This document shows, piece by piece, positions 48,618-56,280 of a DNA stretch of 64,000 nt. A model generated the notes under the pieces. It was not told the DNA's origin. It did not search any database and saw nothing but the letters and a program-made list of their open reading frames with translations. The DNA is from a virus. The position numbers were made by a program, and so were the translations under genes. Each line of letters starts with the position of its first letter. The stretch's first letter is position 1. Location: positions 152,700 through 216,699 of the IMG/VR virus record IMGVR_UViG_3300031857_000010. The stretch is one strand, 5' to 3'.

Positions 48618-49058
48618 ATGTTTGAAATCATTAAAAACCTACCGGTACCTGAAAAAACAGTTGCATCTAAGATGCCAAAACGTGCTCCTAAATATCCATT
48701 TGCGGATATGGAGATTGGTGATTGTTTGGCCTTTAACGCAGAAAGTATTAAAGACCCAGTTTACAAAAATGTATATGGTTCAGCAATGGCATATGCTCGT
48801 CGTGTAAGAGAAGGTTACACATTCCGTTTCGGTAAAATCGAGGAAGGCAAGTTTGGTTGCTGGAAGATTGTCTCGACAAAAAATGTCAAAGTTGAAGAGC
48901 CAGAGAATAAGCGTAAACGCAATTCAACGATTAACATTACAAAAGACATGTTGATTTCAGCTTTAGAAAGTGAAGGTACATTGAATGGTGCTTCTCGTAT
49001 TTTGAATATTTCGAGTAGGACATTTAGTCGGTTGAAACAAAAATTTGAACTCGTATAA
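48618..49058 (+). CDS. DNA-binding-type phage protein with Fis-like HTH (146 aa)
   Basis: N-terminal KYPFADMEIGDCLAF and YARRVREGYTFRFGKIEEGKFGCWKI, a common phage domain, and a C-terminal HTH (TKDMLISALESEGTLNGASR then ILNISSRTFSRLKQKF) of the Fis type. Start is the ATG at 48618; the frame opens at a TTG at 48594. Likely a regulator. Confidence 0.72.
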   Translation: MFEIIKNLPVPEKTVASKMPKRAPKYPFADMEIGDCLAFNAESIKDPVYKNVYGSAMAYARRVREGYTFRFGKIEEGKFGCWKIVSTKNVKVEEPENKRKRNSTINITKDMLISALESEGTLNGASRILNISSRTFSRLKQKFELV

Positions 49059-49091
49059 GTATTTAACAACAATTTAAAAACAACTTCTAAA

Positions 49092-49763
49092 ATGAAAAAC
49101 ACTATTTTCTACGTTATTGCTTTTTTTGGTGTAGTAAGCTTGAGTAGCTGCTATACTACACAAAGTGTTCCTTACAATGATTACAAGTTCAGCTTGGTAG
49201 ATCAGCAAGGAAATGTCAAAGACACTGGTGATGCTTTGACTTACACTGATTCCACCATCATTGCCTCTTTCGCTGTTGGCAAGAAAGATATTTCTATGGT
49301 TATGAGAAATCAATCTTCCAGTACGATCAAGGTTCTATGGGACGAATCATTGTTTATTAAGAATGGTAATCCCGGAAAGGTGATGCATGCTGGAGTCAAA
49401 TTCACTGACCGCAATCAAGCACAGCCTCCAAGTGTGATTCCTGCGGGTACGACATTTGACGATGTAATTGTACCTACGGATAATGTTTATTGGAGAGAGG
49501 GTTATTACAGTAAGTACGGTTCATCTCCGGGTGGATGGGAAAAGAAAGATCTATTACCATCTTATACTTCTAAAGGTGATCAGTTCGGAGTGTTCATGCC
49601 AATGACTGTTGGTGGTACCACAAAGGAATATAATTTTAATTTCCGTGTGGAGGATACGAAAACTGTATACAAGCAGGAGAGAACCATGGATGTTGCTAAA
49701 ACAACTTGGTTGACAATTGGTCTGACAGTGGTGCCTCTAATTATTCTGTTGGGTTCATATTAA
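49092..49763 (+). CDS. Lipoprotein with C-terminal TM helix (223 aa)
   Basis: Lipobox SLSSC at about 16-20, beta-rich mature domain, C-terminal hydrophobic LTIGLTVVPLIILLGSY. Two anchors would place it in the inner membrane with the domain outside. Base composition is bacterial-like; acquisition from a host plausible. Confidence 0.68.
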   Translation: MKNTIFYVIAFFGVVSLSSCYTTQSVPYNDYKFSLVDQQGNVKDTGDALTYTDSTIIASFAVGKKDISMVMRNQSSSTIKVLWDESLFIKNGNPGKVMHAGVKFTDRNQAQPPSVIPAGTTFDDVIVPTDNVYWREGYYSKYGSSPGGWEKKDLLPSYTSKGDQFGVFMPMTVGGTTKEYNFNFRVEDTKTVYKQERTMDVAKTTWLTIGLTVVPLIILLGSY

Positions 49764-49787
49764 TAATTTAAATTAAAAAATATAGTT

Positions 49788-50453
49788 ATGGGAATTCTTT
49801 GTAAAATGTTGGATCACAAGAATGAAGCTATAAACTTCTGGGGTGAAAACTGCGAATATCTTTTGTTCAAATGCAAACGTTGTAATCATGAGGAGATCTT
49901 TTGTTCTTACGAAGGCAAAATTCTCAACAATGATGAGTTTGGAAAAAAGGTTTTAGACAAGATGATGAAAGACAAGGAATTCTCAAAAGCTTGTCATATC
50001 CACAGTCAGTTTGTAAAAGCTGAGCATAGCAATCCTTTTAATTTCAAAAAGCAAGAGGAGGAATATGAAAGGATCAGGAAGGAATTTAATTTGACGGGTT
50101 TAAAAAGACCAGCATGTCCAATTGAATTATTCCGTGCGGGATTGTGGAAGGACATAAAGAATGATTCTGGTACGGCAAAGAAAAAGTCAAATACCAAAAT
50201 CAAGACCAAACCTATTGTAAATGATCCGGAGCCGGATAATGAGCAGGGAGAGATTTACAATGTTTTCGAACCAGAAGACAATTCTTTTACCAACAAGGTC
50301 AAACCTATAAAATATAGTTTTGAATCTATCAGCAAGGGAGAGACTCTGGAAGAGCTTGAGAGATTAGAAAAGATCTATGCAGCTAGGGAGAATTATGAAA
50401 AGGCTGCTGATATTTACAAAAAGATTCAAAAGCTCAAAATGAACAAAAAGTAA
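49788..50453 (+). CDS. Protein with zinc site and UVR-like tail (221 aa)
   Basis: N-terminal C-x-x-C/C-x-x-C like site (CEYLLFKCKRCNHEEIFC) and a C-terminal LERLEKIYAARENYEKAADIYKKIQKLK resembling the UvrB/UvrC-type UVR helix pair. Middle is long and charged. Possible role in protein interactions of a repair or replication complex. Confidence 0.62.
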   Translation: MGILCKMLDHKNEAINFWGENCEYLLFKCKRCNHEEIFCSYEGKILNNDEFGKKVLDKMMKDKEFSKACHIHSQFVKAEHSNPFNFKKQEEEYERIRKEFNLTGLKRPACPIELFRAGLWKDIKNDSGTAKKKSNTKIKTKPIVNDPEPDNEQGEIYNVFEPEDNSFTNKVKPIKYSFESISKGETLEELERLEKIYAARENYEKAADIYKKIQKLKMNKK

Positions 50454-50480
50454 CCCTTAACCCAAACCACACCACGAAGA

Positions 50481-50509
50481 CCCGCAGGATTTATCTGCGG
50501 GTTTTTTTT
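50481..50509 (+). terminator. Terminator after the plus-strand operon
   Basis: Perfect CCCGCAG/CTGCGGG stem and an 8-T run. Ends the 46-50.4 kb transcript. Confidence 0.85.
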
Positions 50510-50541
50510 GTTTATTATAATATTATAATTAATTTTATTAA

Positions 50542-50937
50542 ATGGAATTCATAGAAAATAACTTTGAGATAGAGCATATTAATTTGACTGATGCAAATTA
50601 TATAAACTTAAATATAAATGATAAGCTGAAAGGTGTTCGTAGGAATCAATACGGTTTGGTCTTGTCAAAGATCAAATTAAAAAATAATGATGTTTACGAG
50701 ATAGTTTTAAATTCTAACTCTAACGATAGAGCTACTGTAAGGTCGTATGTTGATGGGGATGAAAAATTAGATTCCTATTCTATACAGGAATACTTTATTA
50801 ACGGAAAAAATAATTATTTAGAATTCAGTAATGAATCTTACTGTATGGTAATCAATTCAAATGAACCGATGAAAAACAAATATGTTTTTTCTGATTACCG
50901 GGATGCGATTGGATATTTAGAATCGCTTGAAAAATAA
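50542..50937 (+). CDS. Hypothetical protein (131 aa)
   Basis: Beta-rich (LKNNDVYEIVLNSNSND, ATVRSYVDGDEKL) with an acidic helical end. Last plus-strand gene before the minus-strand HNH gene; not recognised. Confidence 0.62.
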   Translation: MEFIENNFEIEHINLTDANYINLNINDKLKGVRRNQYGLVLSKIKLKNNDVYEIVLNSNSNDRATVRSYVDGDEKLDSYSIQEYFINGKNNYLEFSNESYCMVINSNEPMKNKYVFSDYRDAIGYLESLEK

Positions 50938-50947
50938 GTTGTGGTAA

Positions 50948-51421
50948 TTAAATAAAATTTAAAAATAATTCATCATCATACTTTGTGTGTTTTTCTGCAT
51001 GACAATTAGAACAAAGCATGATACATTTATCTAATTCTTTTTTGATAAATTCCCATGATTTGTGATTCATTTCAGCAATTGAAAAATCTTTTTCATCTGG
51101 ATTCAGATGATGAAATTCTAAAGCAGCTAAACTTTTAGAATAACCACAATCTAAACACTTCCCCCCTTTATATTCTACTGCTCTTTTTTTTAATCTAAAA
51201 CGTCTAATTCTCGTTATACATGTTGCACAACATTTTCTATTATGAGAATTTTCCTTCAATTTTTTATTACACAAAGCACAATTTATATTTTTAATTTTTA
51301 CTCTAAAAATTTTATGCTTTTTTAACCACTTAGCTATTGTTGTTCTATGAACATTGTATAATTTCCCAATTTCAATGTTAGTTTTACCTTCATTAATTAA
51401 TTTTTCCAAATCTTTTTTCAA
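50948..51421 (-). CDS. HNH homing endonuclease (157 aa)
   Basis: N-terminal resolvase-like HTH (TNIEIGKLYNVHRTTIAKWL), zinc finger CALCNKK...CCATC, and HNH core CLDCGYSKSLAALEFHHLNP...CIMLCSNCHAEKH. Free-standing mobile endonuclease lying next to a truncated tRNA 5' half (51470-51506), so it probably broke or replaced that tRNA. Confidence 0.85.
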   Translation of the reverse strand: MKKDLEKLINEGKTNIEIGKLYNVHRTTIAKWLKKHKIFRVKIKNINCALCNKKLKENSHNRKCCATCITRIRRFRLKKRAVEYKGGKCLDCGYSKSLAALEFHHLNPDEKDFSIAEMNHKSWEFIKKELDKCIMLCSNCHAEKHTKYDDELFLNFI

Positions 51422-51469
51422 AATATTTTTTAAAATAAATATTAAGAAAAAAAGAAAAATTACTTTTGG

Positions 51470-51506
51470 TATTCAAAAATTGCTCTACCAACTGAGCTAT
51501 ATTACC
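51470..51506 (-). pseudogene. Truncated tRNA (5' half only)
   Basis: Minus strand GGTAATATAGCTC, AGTTGG and GAGC are an acceptor 5' strand plus a full D arm, followed by an A/T stretch and ACCAAAAGTAAT instead of an anticodon arm. No T arm or TATTACC acceptor 3' strand lies on the far side of the adjacent HNH gene. The first base pairs overlap the stop of the 51502 gene. Confidence 0.6.
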
Positions 51507-51678
51507 TTTTACCTTCTATTATTACTTTTGGTTCTACTACTCCTTTTGATTCTAAGTATTTGACAGCGTTATAAATATTGTTATGAACTCTGTACGGTGT
51601 TCTAGGTATAAGGCCACATTTTGGTGGATACACATGAACGGAATCACTACAGGAAAAAGTAATAATTTTAGTTTCCAT
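51502..51678 (-). CDS. Hypothetical protein (58 aa)
   Basis: Short ORF (METKIITFSCSDSVHVYP..., VEPKVIIEGKR end) whose last codons overlap the truncated tRNA. The Lys-rich sequence ACCAAAAGTAAT in its end recurs 60 bp further in the tRNA remnant, perhaps marking the insertion point. Confidence 0.55.
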   Translation of the reverse strand: METKIITFSCSDSVHVYPPKCGLIPRTPYRVHNNIYNAVKYLESKGVVEPKVIIEGKR

Positions 51679-51688
51679 TTTTATTTGT

Positions 51689-51806
51689 AGTCAGGACAGG
51701 ATTCGAACCTGTATGAAGAGTATGTGTGTCTCTTCTCCTATGGGTTTACCTCAAGGGTTTCCATCTGCCATCGCACGTTGTAGCGTCTACCATTCCGCCA
51801 CCTGAC
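51689..51806 (-). ncRNA. tRNA-like RNA 3 (class II-like ends)
   Basis: Ends identical to those at 28958 and 33255. Centre has a GAAGAG/CTCTTC stem (variable-arm position) and ATGG/CCAT plus ACC/GGT pairs around a CTTGA loop, but no canonical anticodon loop. Confidence 0.58.
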
Positions 51807-51883
51807 TATTTGTTTTTAAAATATCTTGTAACGGCAATTATGCCTAATATACAGATACTTGAATAAAATATTATCCAAGCCAT
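51806..51883 (-). CDS. Possible 25-aa membrane peptide
   Basis: MAWIIFYSSICILGIIAV then a basic end; its stop touches the tRNA-like 5' end. Very short, listed with low confidence. Confidence 0.3.
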   Translation of the reverse strand: MAWIIFYSSICILGIIAVTRYFKNK

Positions 51884-51898
51884 AATTTTAATTTTTGT

Positions 51899-52051
51899 TG
51901 TCAGGACAGGATTCGAACCTGTATTGTGTAGAGGATAAGGCTTCAACGTCGGTCGTGCTACACCACCCGACAGTATTTTGACAACTCAAGGTTGTCCAAG
52001 TATGCTTAAGCACCATCACCTTATCGCTTGCGTTTCCGGTACGCACCTGAC
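51899..52051 (-). ncRNA. tRNA-like RNA 4, longest (about 150 nt)
   Basis: Same acceptor (GTCAGG/CCTGAC) and T arm as the other three, but the D arm differs and the centre contains stems GACAAC/GTTGTC with a CTTGA loop, GATAAGG/CCTTATC and GTCGG/CCGAC. Not a tmRNA (no G3-U70, no tag frame evident). Confidence 0.55.
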
Positions 52052-52064
52052 CATTTAATTTATG

Positions 52065-52137
52065 TAGTCCATACGGGAATCGAACCCGTGTTTCCTCCGT
52101 GAAAGGGAGATGTCCTAGACCCCTAGACGAATGGACC
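52065..52137 (-). tRNA. tRNA-Glu (TTC), second copy
   Basis: Acceptor GGTCCAT/ATGGACT, anticodon stem CTCC/GGAG with loop CTTTCAC giving UUC, T arm ACGGG/CCCGT. Distinct in sequence from the cluster's tRNA-Glu. Confidence 0.92.
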
Positions 52138-52143
52138 AGTATT

Positions 52144-52356
52144 TTAATTTAAATATATAGTTCTGATATACTGAGGATCTCCATCGATGTATATAAACAT
52201 GAGTTGAATATGTTTTGCTTGATCTAGCGTTTCTTTGAACTCGTCTGAATTCATGTAAATATCAACTCGTTGTTTAAGCCAAGTTTTTTTTGCCTCCTTG
52301 ATGATCTCACTAATATGTTTAGGACTCTTGTTCCTATTGTTTTTACCGTCAGTCAT
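52144..52356 (-). CDS. Hypothetical protein (70 aa)
   Basis: Lys-rich N-terminus (MTDGKNNRNKSPKH), helical, ending FIYIDGDPQYIRTIYLN. Overlaps 52353 by ATGA. Confidence 0.62.
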   Translation of the reverse strand: MTDGKNNRNKSPKHISEIIKEAKKTWLKQRVDIYMNSDEFKETLDQAKHIQLMFIYIDGDPQYIRTIYLN

Positions 52357-52562
52357 AGATCTAAATTTTTGTTTACGTCGTCCATCATGATATTTGAATT
52401 CCTGTATGGTCTTTCACCCGGTTGATATCTGGTACCGGCCAGATAACCACTATAAAAGAATTCAAACAATCTTTCTTTATTTTGAATTTCATTTTTTTCT
52501 GCAAACAATTCGAACCATGAGTCAAATACCTTTCTTGACTTATCTCTAATTTCATTTATCAT
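52353..52562 (-). CDS. Hypothetical protein (69 aa)
   Basis: Helical basic protein (EIRDKSRKVFDSWFELF) with a Pro/Arg middle (QPGERPYRNS). ATGA coupled to the gene downstream. Confidence 0.62.
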   Translation of the reverse strand: MINEIRDKSRKVFDSWFELFAEKNEIQNKERLFEFFYSGYLAGTRYQPGERPYRNSNIMMDDVNKNLDL

Positions 52563-52563
52563 A

Positions 52564-52593
52564 TTTATAGAGAGCTTTGAGGGCTCTCTATAA
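52564..52593 (-). other. Hairpin in the leader of the 52353 gene
   Basis: 12-bp inverted repeat TTATAGAGAGC/GCTCTCTATAA with a 6-nt loop just before the ATG at 52562. No T-run follows in the minus direction, so it more likely affects translation or mRNA stability than termination. Confidence 0.5.
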
Positions 52594-52610
52594 AAATAAT
52601 AATTTTAAAA

Positions 52611-52961
52611 TTAAAAAACCAATTCAGCATTCTTTTTTTTCAGTACAACAATTTTTTCACCGAAATCATCTTCGAACACATCTACCAGATTCATAATTTC
52701 TAATTCATAAACTGACTGTTCAACACTTACTTGAATCACCAGCTTCTCGAATTCACTTTCTTGCCAGATCAATTCATCACCGTCGATAAACTTTTGGATT
52801 AATGATCCAGCGAACTTGTCAAAGAACAGTGTTCTTGCTTGTTCAGGGAAGTCAAATTGCTCAGAGAAATAATTTTCTTCCTCGAGGATTTTGACTGTTT
52901 CCGACGATACCTCACTCACTTCAAGAGGATACGGTACCACACTCATGTAGGTCTCAACCAT
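52611..52961 (-). CDS. Hypothetical protein (116 aa)
   Basis: Beta-rich N-terminus and helical acidic middle (EEENYFSEQFDFPEQ). ATG at 52961 used; an internal ATG at residue 6 (MSVVPYPLEV) is also possible. Unrecognised. Confidence 0.62.
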   Translation of the reverse strand: MVETYMSVVPYPLEVSEVSSETVKILEEENYFSEQFDFPEQARTLFFDKFAGSLIQKFIDGDELIWQESEFEKLVIQVSVEQSVYELEIMNLVDVFEDDFGEKIVVLKKKNAELVF

Positions 52962-53050
52962 GGCCGTTAAAATTTTTGGATTGCTAAAGACCGAAAGTAT
53001 ATTGTCAGATGAATGTAAACAAGTAATTATCCTTTTTTAATTATCAACAC

Positions 53051-53794
53051 TCATTTATTAATAACTTTCTCTCTTCCCTTTTTCTTTTGATAACCAGTCC
53101 AACCTTGCTTAGCTAACAGTGATTTAGCAGCTGCAGCCTTAGACCCTTTAGGTTGAGTTCCATGAATTAATAGAGCGAAAGAATGATTATAATCATATGC
53201 ATGAGAATCGTCATGATCTATTTCCAATCCTTTTTCTATAGCTTCCTGTTCACTGTATACAACCTCTGCATACTTAAGATTGTATTGATCGATCAATTTA
53301 TCAAGCTTACCACCTTTTGAAGCGTTCAGTTTAAGGTTAACTGGGATATCATTAATACGATTGATCCAGTATTGAAGACTTTTTGTGTAAGCATAAAAGA
53401 TACGATCAGGATTGTTTTTTGCAACAACAACCCAAGCGTCAAAGTAATTTTGATTAAAAAAGTCACCAGCTACATGAAGACGAACGATTTTGCCTTCACC
53501 GCTTTTTTTAATTTTAGGTAGACTTTGTTGAATCTTTTGCGACATTTCTTCAACAGTTTTAATATTCTTTAATTCGTTGAAGTTGTGATTTCTTTGTTCA
53601 CGTACTGCAGGATAAAGACTTTCTTGTGAAGCTGAAAAGCATCGAAATTGAGTGTTTGCCCCGTCAGTAATTTTACCCGTCACCGGATCAGCTTTAGAAT
53701 AGCATTCGTTAGCGAAGGGGCAGCTCCAACCACTGGCCAGAGAGAAAGAAATAATGTTTTTGAGTTTAGCGTTACCCGCAGAGAATTTTAACAT
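53051..53794 (-). CDS. Gene product 88 (GP88) family protein
   Basis: 247 residues with SGWSCPFANECYSKADPVTG, FRCFSASQES and VRLHVAGDFFNQNYFDAW...DRIFYAYTKS, the GP88 phage domain. Paired cysteines suggest a structural metal. Function unknown. Preceded by the ECF-type element at 53811. Confidence 0.8.
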   Translation of the reverse strand: MLKFSAGNAKLKNIISFSLASGWSCPFANECYSKADPVTGKITDGANTQFRCFSASQESLYPAVREQRNHNFNELKNIKTVEEMSQKIQQSLPKIKKSGEGKIVRLHVAGDFFNQNYFDAWVVVAKNNPDRIFYAYTKSLQYWINRINDIPVNLKLNASKGGKLDKLIDQYNLKYAEVVYSEQEAIEKGLEIDHDDSHAYDYNHSFALLIHGTQPKGSKAAAAKSLLAKQGWTGYQKKKGREKVINK

Positions 53795-53810
53795 AGTTTT
53801 CTGTTTTTTT

Positions 53811-53840
53811 AATCAATACGGATTTAAATTAAAAACGTTT
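53811..53840 (-). promoter_or_regulatory. ECF-type phage promoter, copy B
   Basis: AAACG plus T-tract, then CGTATTGATT at the 20-nt offset, 17 bp upstream of the GP88 gene start. Confidence 0.72.
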
Positions 53841-53848
53841 AAGAAAAA

Positions 53849-54229
53849 TTAAACTATTTTATATTTTTTTGAAATATAATTTGAAATTAGGTCTTTGACA
53901 AATAACTCAGCTATTTCAGAATCCATAAGAGGTTTCATTCTAACTACTTCTTTTGAAGGAAGTTGAATAGTATCATTAATATAGTATTCGATCCTAAATA
54001 TTTGTTCTGGTTCTTTCATTAGGCAGTATACCAGAATAAATTTAAGATTATTTGAACGGTCACGGATTAGGAAATTGATTTCTCCTAGTTCGGTTTCAAA
54101 ATATCTTTTTTTAATCTGGAGCTTATAAGCTTCATAATTTGAACCTTCATAAATTTTACCGGGAATATCGTCCTCAATAATATTTACAGAATAATCAATT
54201 TTTCTGGGCTTTGACATAGAAGTAATCAT
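53849..54229 (-). CDS. Hypothetical protein (126 aa)
   Basis: Starts MITSMSKPRKIDYSVNI (frame opens at 54328 inside the terminator of the next gene). Beta-rich with a helical end. A second ATG at 54217 (MSKPRKIDY) is possible. Not recognised. Confidence 0.6.
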   Translation of the reverse strand: MITSMSKPRKIDYSVNIIEDDIPGKIYEGSNYEAYKLQIKKRYFETELGEINFLIRDRSNNLKFILVYCLMKEPEQIFRIEYYINDTIQLPSKEVVRMKPLMDSEIAELFVKDLISNYISKKYKIV

Positions 54230-54244
54230 TATTTTAAATTTAAA

Positions 54245-54277
54245 AAAGCAAACCCGATTTTCACCGGGCTTGCTTTT
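54245..54277 (-). terminator. Terminator after the DUF932 gene
   Basis: AAGCAA-CCCG stem with CGGG-TTGCTT and a T-run (GCTTTTTT) on the minus strand. Confidence 0.7.
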
Positions 54278-54293
54278 ATTGCTGATTTGCGGA

Positions 54294-55154
54294 TTAAGCG
54301 AGTACCTCAGCCAGTACAAGTTGGTCACGTTTGAGCTTAGCCTCAGGAAGCTCTTTCGTATTACAGTTATAGATAGCGTAGTTCAAAGCATTATAAACAG
54401 TATACAATGTTTGAGGACTACCTTCATGATTCACCAGTTCACCGTTCTCGTTTACATAGGTCAAAGAACCTTTTATTGAAGTTTCCATATTAAAACGTTC
54501 AACAGCAGTTTCCAGAATGTTTTTCGAGAATTTTAGTTTCTCTGAGACTTGAAGAATCTTACTTACATCAGCTTTAATCTGATTCATTTGTTCATAAACC
54601 TCCATATCTTGTTTAACTTCAGAAAGGAAAAGTTGAACAGAATTAATAATTTCAGAATTAGAAGCAATACTCAAGTCCATACCATCTTCAGCAGCAGCAG
54701 CTTTACGGTGCTTTTTTGAGATGTTTACAGTGTTTCCTACTGGACGAGTAAGTCCGTTAGAGCAAACTACTCGATAAAAACCAAACTTCAGGGTTGTTTT
54801 AAGGGTTCCATCATAAGAATTCCAGACAGAGAATTTTGGTAGAATATCATTAACAGTCAAAGATTTAACTCGATCCCGTATAATATAATCTACATAGAAC
54901 TTTGTCCCGTCAACAATTGAAATTTTACGGTCAAAGGGAATTTTCTGGTCCTTCATCATTTTCTCCAGTGGTTTGTAAAGTGTTTCATTTTCACGGAGGT
55001 TGTAGGTGGAGGAGCAAAAACTTAGGATGTTACCATGTTCATCCAGAATAGCATGGTCATTTGCACGAGGAAATTTTTTACCGGGAAGGATTGAACCTAG
55101 TTCAACTTTGGATACCGGTGCGAACAGTTTTTTTAAGGTCTCAGAGTTTTGCAT
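54294..55154 (-). CDS. DUF932 family phage protein
   Basis: 286 residues: FAPVSKVELGSILPGKKFPR, FGFYRVVCSNGLTRP and the long helical C-terminal half match DUF932 proteins found in phages and plasmids. Function unknown. Higher GC than neighbours. Transcribed from the ECF-type element at 55220 with a 66-nt leader. Confidence 0.78.
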   Translation of the reverse strand: MQNSETLKKLFAPVSKVELGSILPGKKFPRANDHAILDEHGNILSFCSSTYNLRENETLYKPLEKMMKDQKIPFDRKISIVDGTKFYVDYIIRDRVKSLTVNDILPKFSVWNSYDGTLKTTLKFGFYRVVCSNGLTRPVGNTVNISKKHRKAAAAEDGMDLSIASNSEIINSVQLFLSEVKQDMEVYEQMNQIKADVSKILQVSEKLKFSKNILETAVERFNMETSIKGSLTYVNENGELVNHEGSPQTLYTVYNALNYAIYNCNTKELPEAKLKRDQLVLAEVLA

Positions 55155-55219
55155 GTTTTTTTAATTTAGAATTTAAACGTAGTTTTTTAATTTAAGTTAC
55201 AGTGATTTATTTCTTTTGT

Positions 55220-55249
55220 TATCAATACGGAACAAAAAGAAAAAGGTTT
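55220..55249 (-). promoter_or_regulatory. ECF-type phage promoter, copy H
   Basis: AAACC plus T-tract, then CGTATTGATA at the 20-nt offset, upstream of the DUF932 gene. Shares the preceding AATTTAGTC with copy I. Confidence 0.7.
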
Positions 55250-55292
55250 GACTAAATTAAAAAATTTTTTTAATTCAAAACACCGGAAAAAA

Positions 55293-55322
55293 TGTAAATT
55301 AAAAATTTAGATTCGTATATCT
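55293..55322 (+). promoter_or_regulatory. Second-class promoter-like element, copy 2
   Basis: TGTAAA, 15 nt, CGTATATCT on the plus strand, directly upstream of the small-RNA candidate that starts near 55330. No protein gene follows on that strand, which makes a promoter reading for RNA plausible. Confidence 0.55.
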
Positions 55323-55328
55323 GTATGA

Positions 55329-55428
55329 AAATAGCCTCCAGTTTCCGGGCTGCTCGAGCTGGTCCGGACTGTAAAATAACTGGACAAAAAAAAACCGCCT
55401 CCATTTCTGGAAGCGGCTTTTTGGGTTG
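55329..55428 (+). ncRNA. Candidate small RNA
   Basis: A GC-rich island in AT-rich DNA: nested stem CCAGTT/AACTGG (about 55336-55384) enclosing TCCGG/CCGGA and a central CTCGAG. It is followed by a stem with T-run (55395-55420) and preceded by the promoter-like element at 55293-55322. No ORF in it. The expected RNA is about 100 nt. Confidence 0.5.
55395..55420 (-). terminator. Terminator of the ParB-HTH gene (bidirectional)
   Basis: CCGCCTCC/GGAAGCGG stem (one mismatch), T-runs on both sides. Also ends the small-RNA candidate on the plus strand. Confidence 0.75.
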
Positions 55429-55439
55429 AGACCTTAAAA

Positions 55440-56060
55440 TTAGTTAGCAATCAGGGTTTCAACAAGCGTATTAAGAGAATTGTTTTGGGACTTGCTGATT
55501 TTCTTACCTAAGAAATTCATAATTAGTTCCTTGATTTTCTCTTTACGAGCGTTGTTCTCTGGCTGGGTATTGTTTACCACAGATACCGTAGGTTCTGTTT
55601 TTTCTTTGCGGGGACGACCACGACCACGCTTAGGTTCGGATACCACTGGTTCTTTTTTCTTTGACGGAGCCGTATCTTCCTTGTTTTCTTTCAAGCGACG
55701 GTCAATCTTTGAATTGATCAATTGCTCAGCCATTTTAACGAATTCCTTTTCGTCTTTAGCTTTACGTAAGATGTTCAAAGCATCTGTTCCACGGATTTTT
55801 CCAGCTTTAACATAAGACTTCATGCGTGGAGTCATAGAGGCCAGATTGATCAAGTTGTAAACATGAGGCATGGACAACTTGGTTTCTTTCTGGATGATGG
55901 TAGGCTTTATATTATGTTTGGAGGAAAGCTGCTTTACAAGTGTAGCCTCCTTCAACATAGAAAGTTTAACACCATCATTTTTCTTTTTCAGTTGAGAGAA
56001 AATCTCTGCAACATCTGCCGAAAATTTCGGCTTCACGGATTTCGCTTTTGTTCGTGCCAT
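55440..56060 (-). CDS. ParB-HTH / AT-hook DNA-binding protein (206 aa)
   Basis: N-terminal half is a KorB/ParB-like HTH region (LVKQLSSKHNIKPTIIQKET, LSMPHVYNLINLASM, IRGTDALNILRKAKD). A linker with EPKRGRGRPRKEK is an AT-hook. A final helical domain (KIKELIMNFLGKKI) follows. The N-terminal ParB nuclease/CTPase domain is missing. Possible partition, nucleoid or transcription factor, and a candidate reader of the GTCAAAKAC repeats (speculative). Confidence 0.7.
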   Translation of the reverse strand: MARTKAKSVKPKFSADVAEIFSQLKKKNDGVKLSMLKEATLVKQLSSKHNIKPTIIQKETKLSMPHVYNLINLASMTPRMKSYVKAGKIRGTDALNILRKAKDEKEFVKMAEQLINSKIDRRLKENKEDTAPSKKKEPVVSEPKRGRGRPRKEKTEPTVSVVNNTQPENNARKEKIKELIMNFLGKKISKSQNNSLNTLVETLIAN

Positions 56061-56144
56061 TGTAATTGAGTTTTGGGGATTTAATTTAATTTGTTTTGAA
56101 TTTTACTGATTAATTAACAATTGACTGTTTGAAACTATATTTGC

Positions 56145-56181
56145 TTAATCCGATACAAATGTAGATATATTTTATTATCCG
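56145..56181 (-). promoter_or_regulatory. Housekeeping-type promoter of the ParB-HTH gene
   Basis: TACATTTG (-7 box) with TTTG about 21 nt upstream, on the minus strand. The spacing is 2 nt longer than ideal. Confidence 0.5.
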
Positions 56182-56280
56182 TGTCAAATTTCTTATAAAA
56201 GAAATGTTGTAAGTTGCTGATAATCAATCAAATAATTTTTTATTATTTTTTATTATTTTTTTAAATTATTTAATTTTTGA

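Noticed and set aside
51899-52051. Possible tmRNA
   Set aside because: Acceptor lacks the G3-U70 pair, no tag reading frame, and the same ends occur in three other elements.
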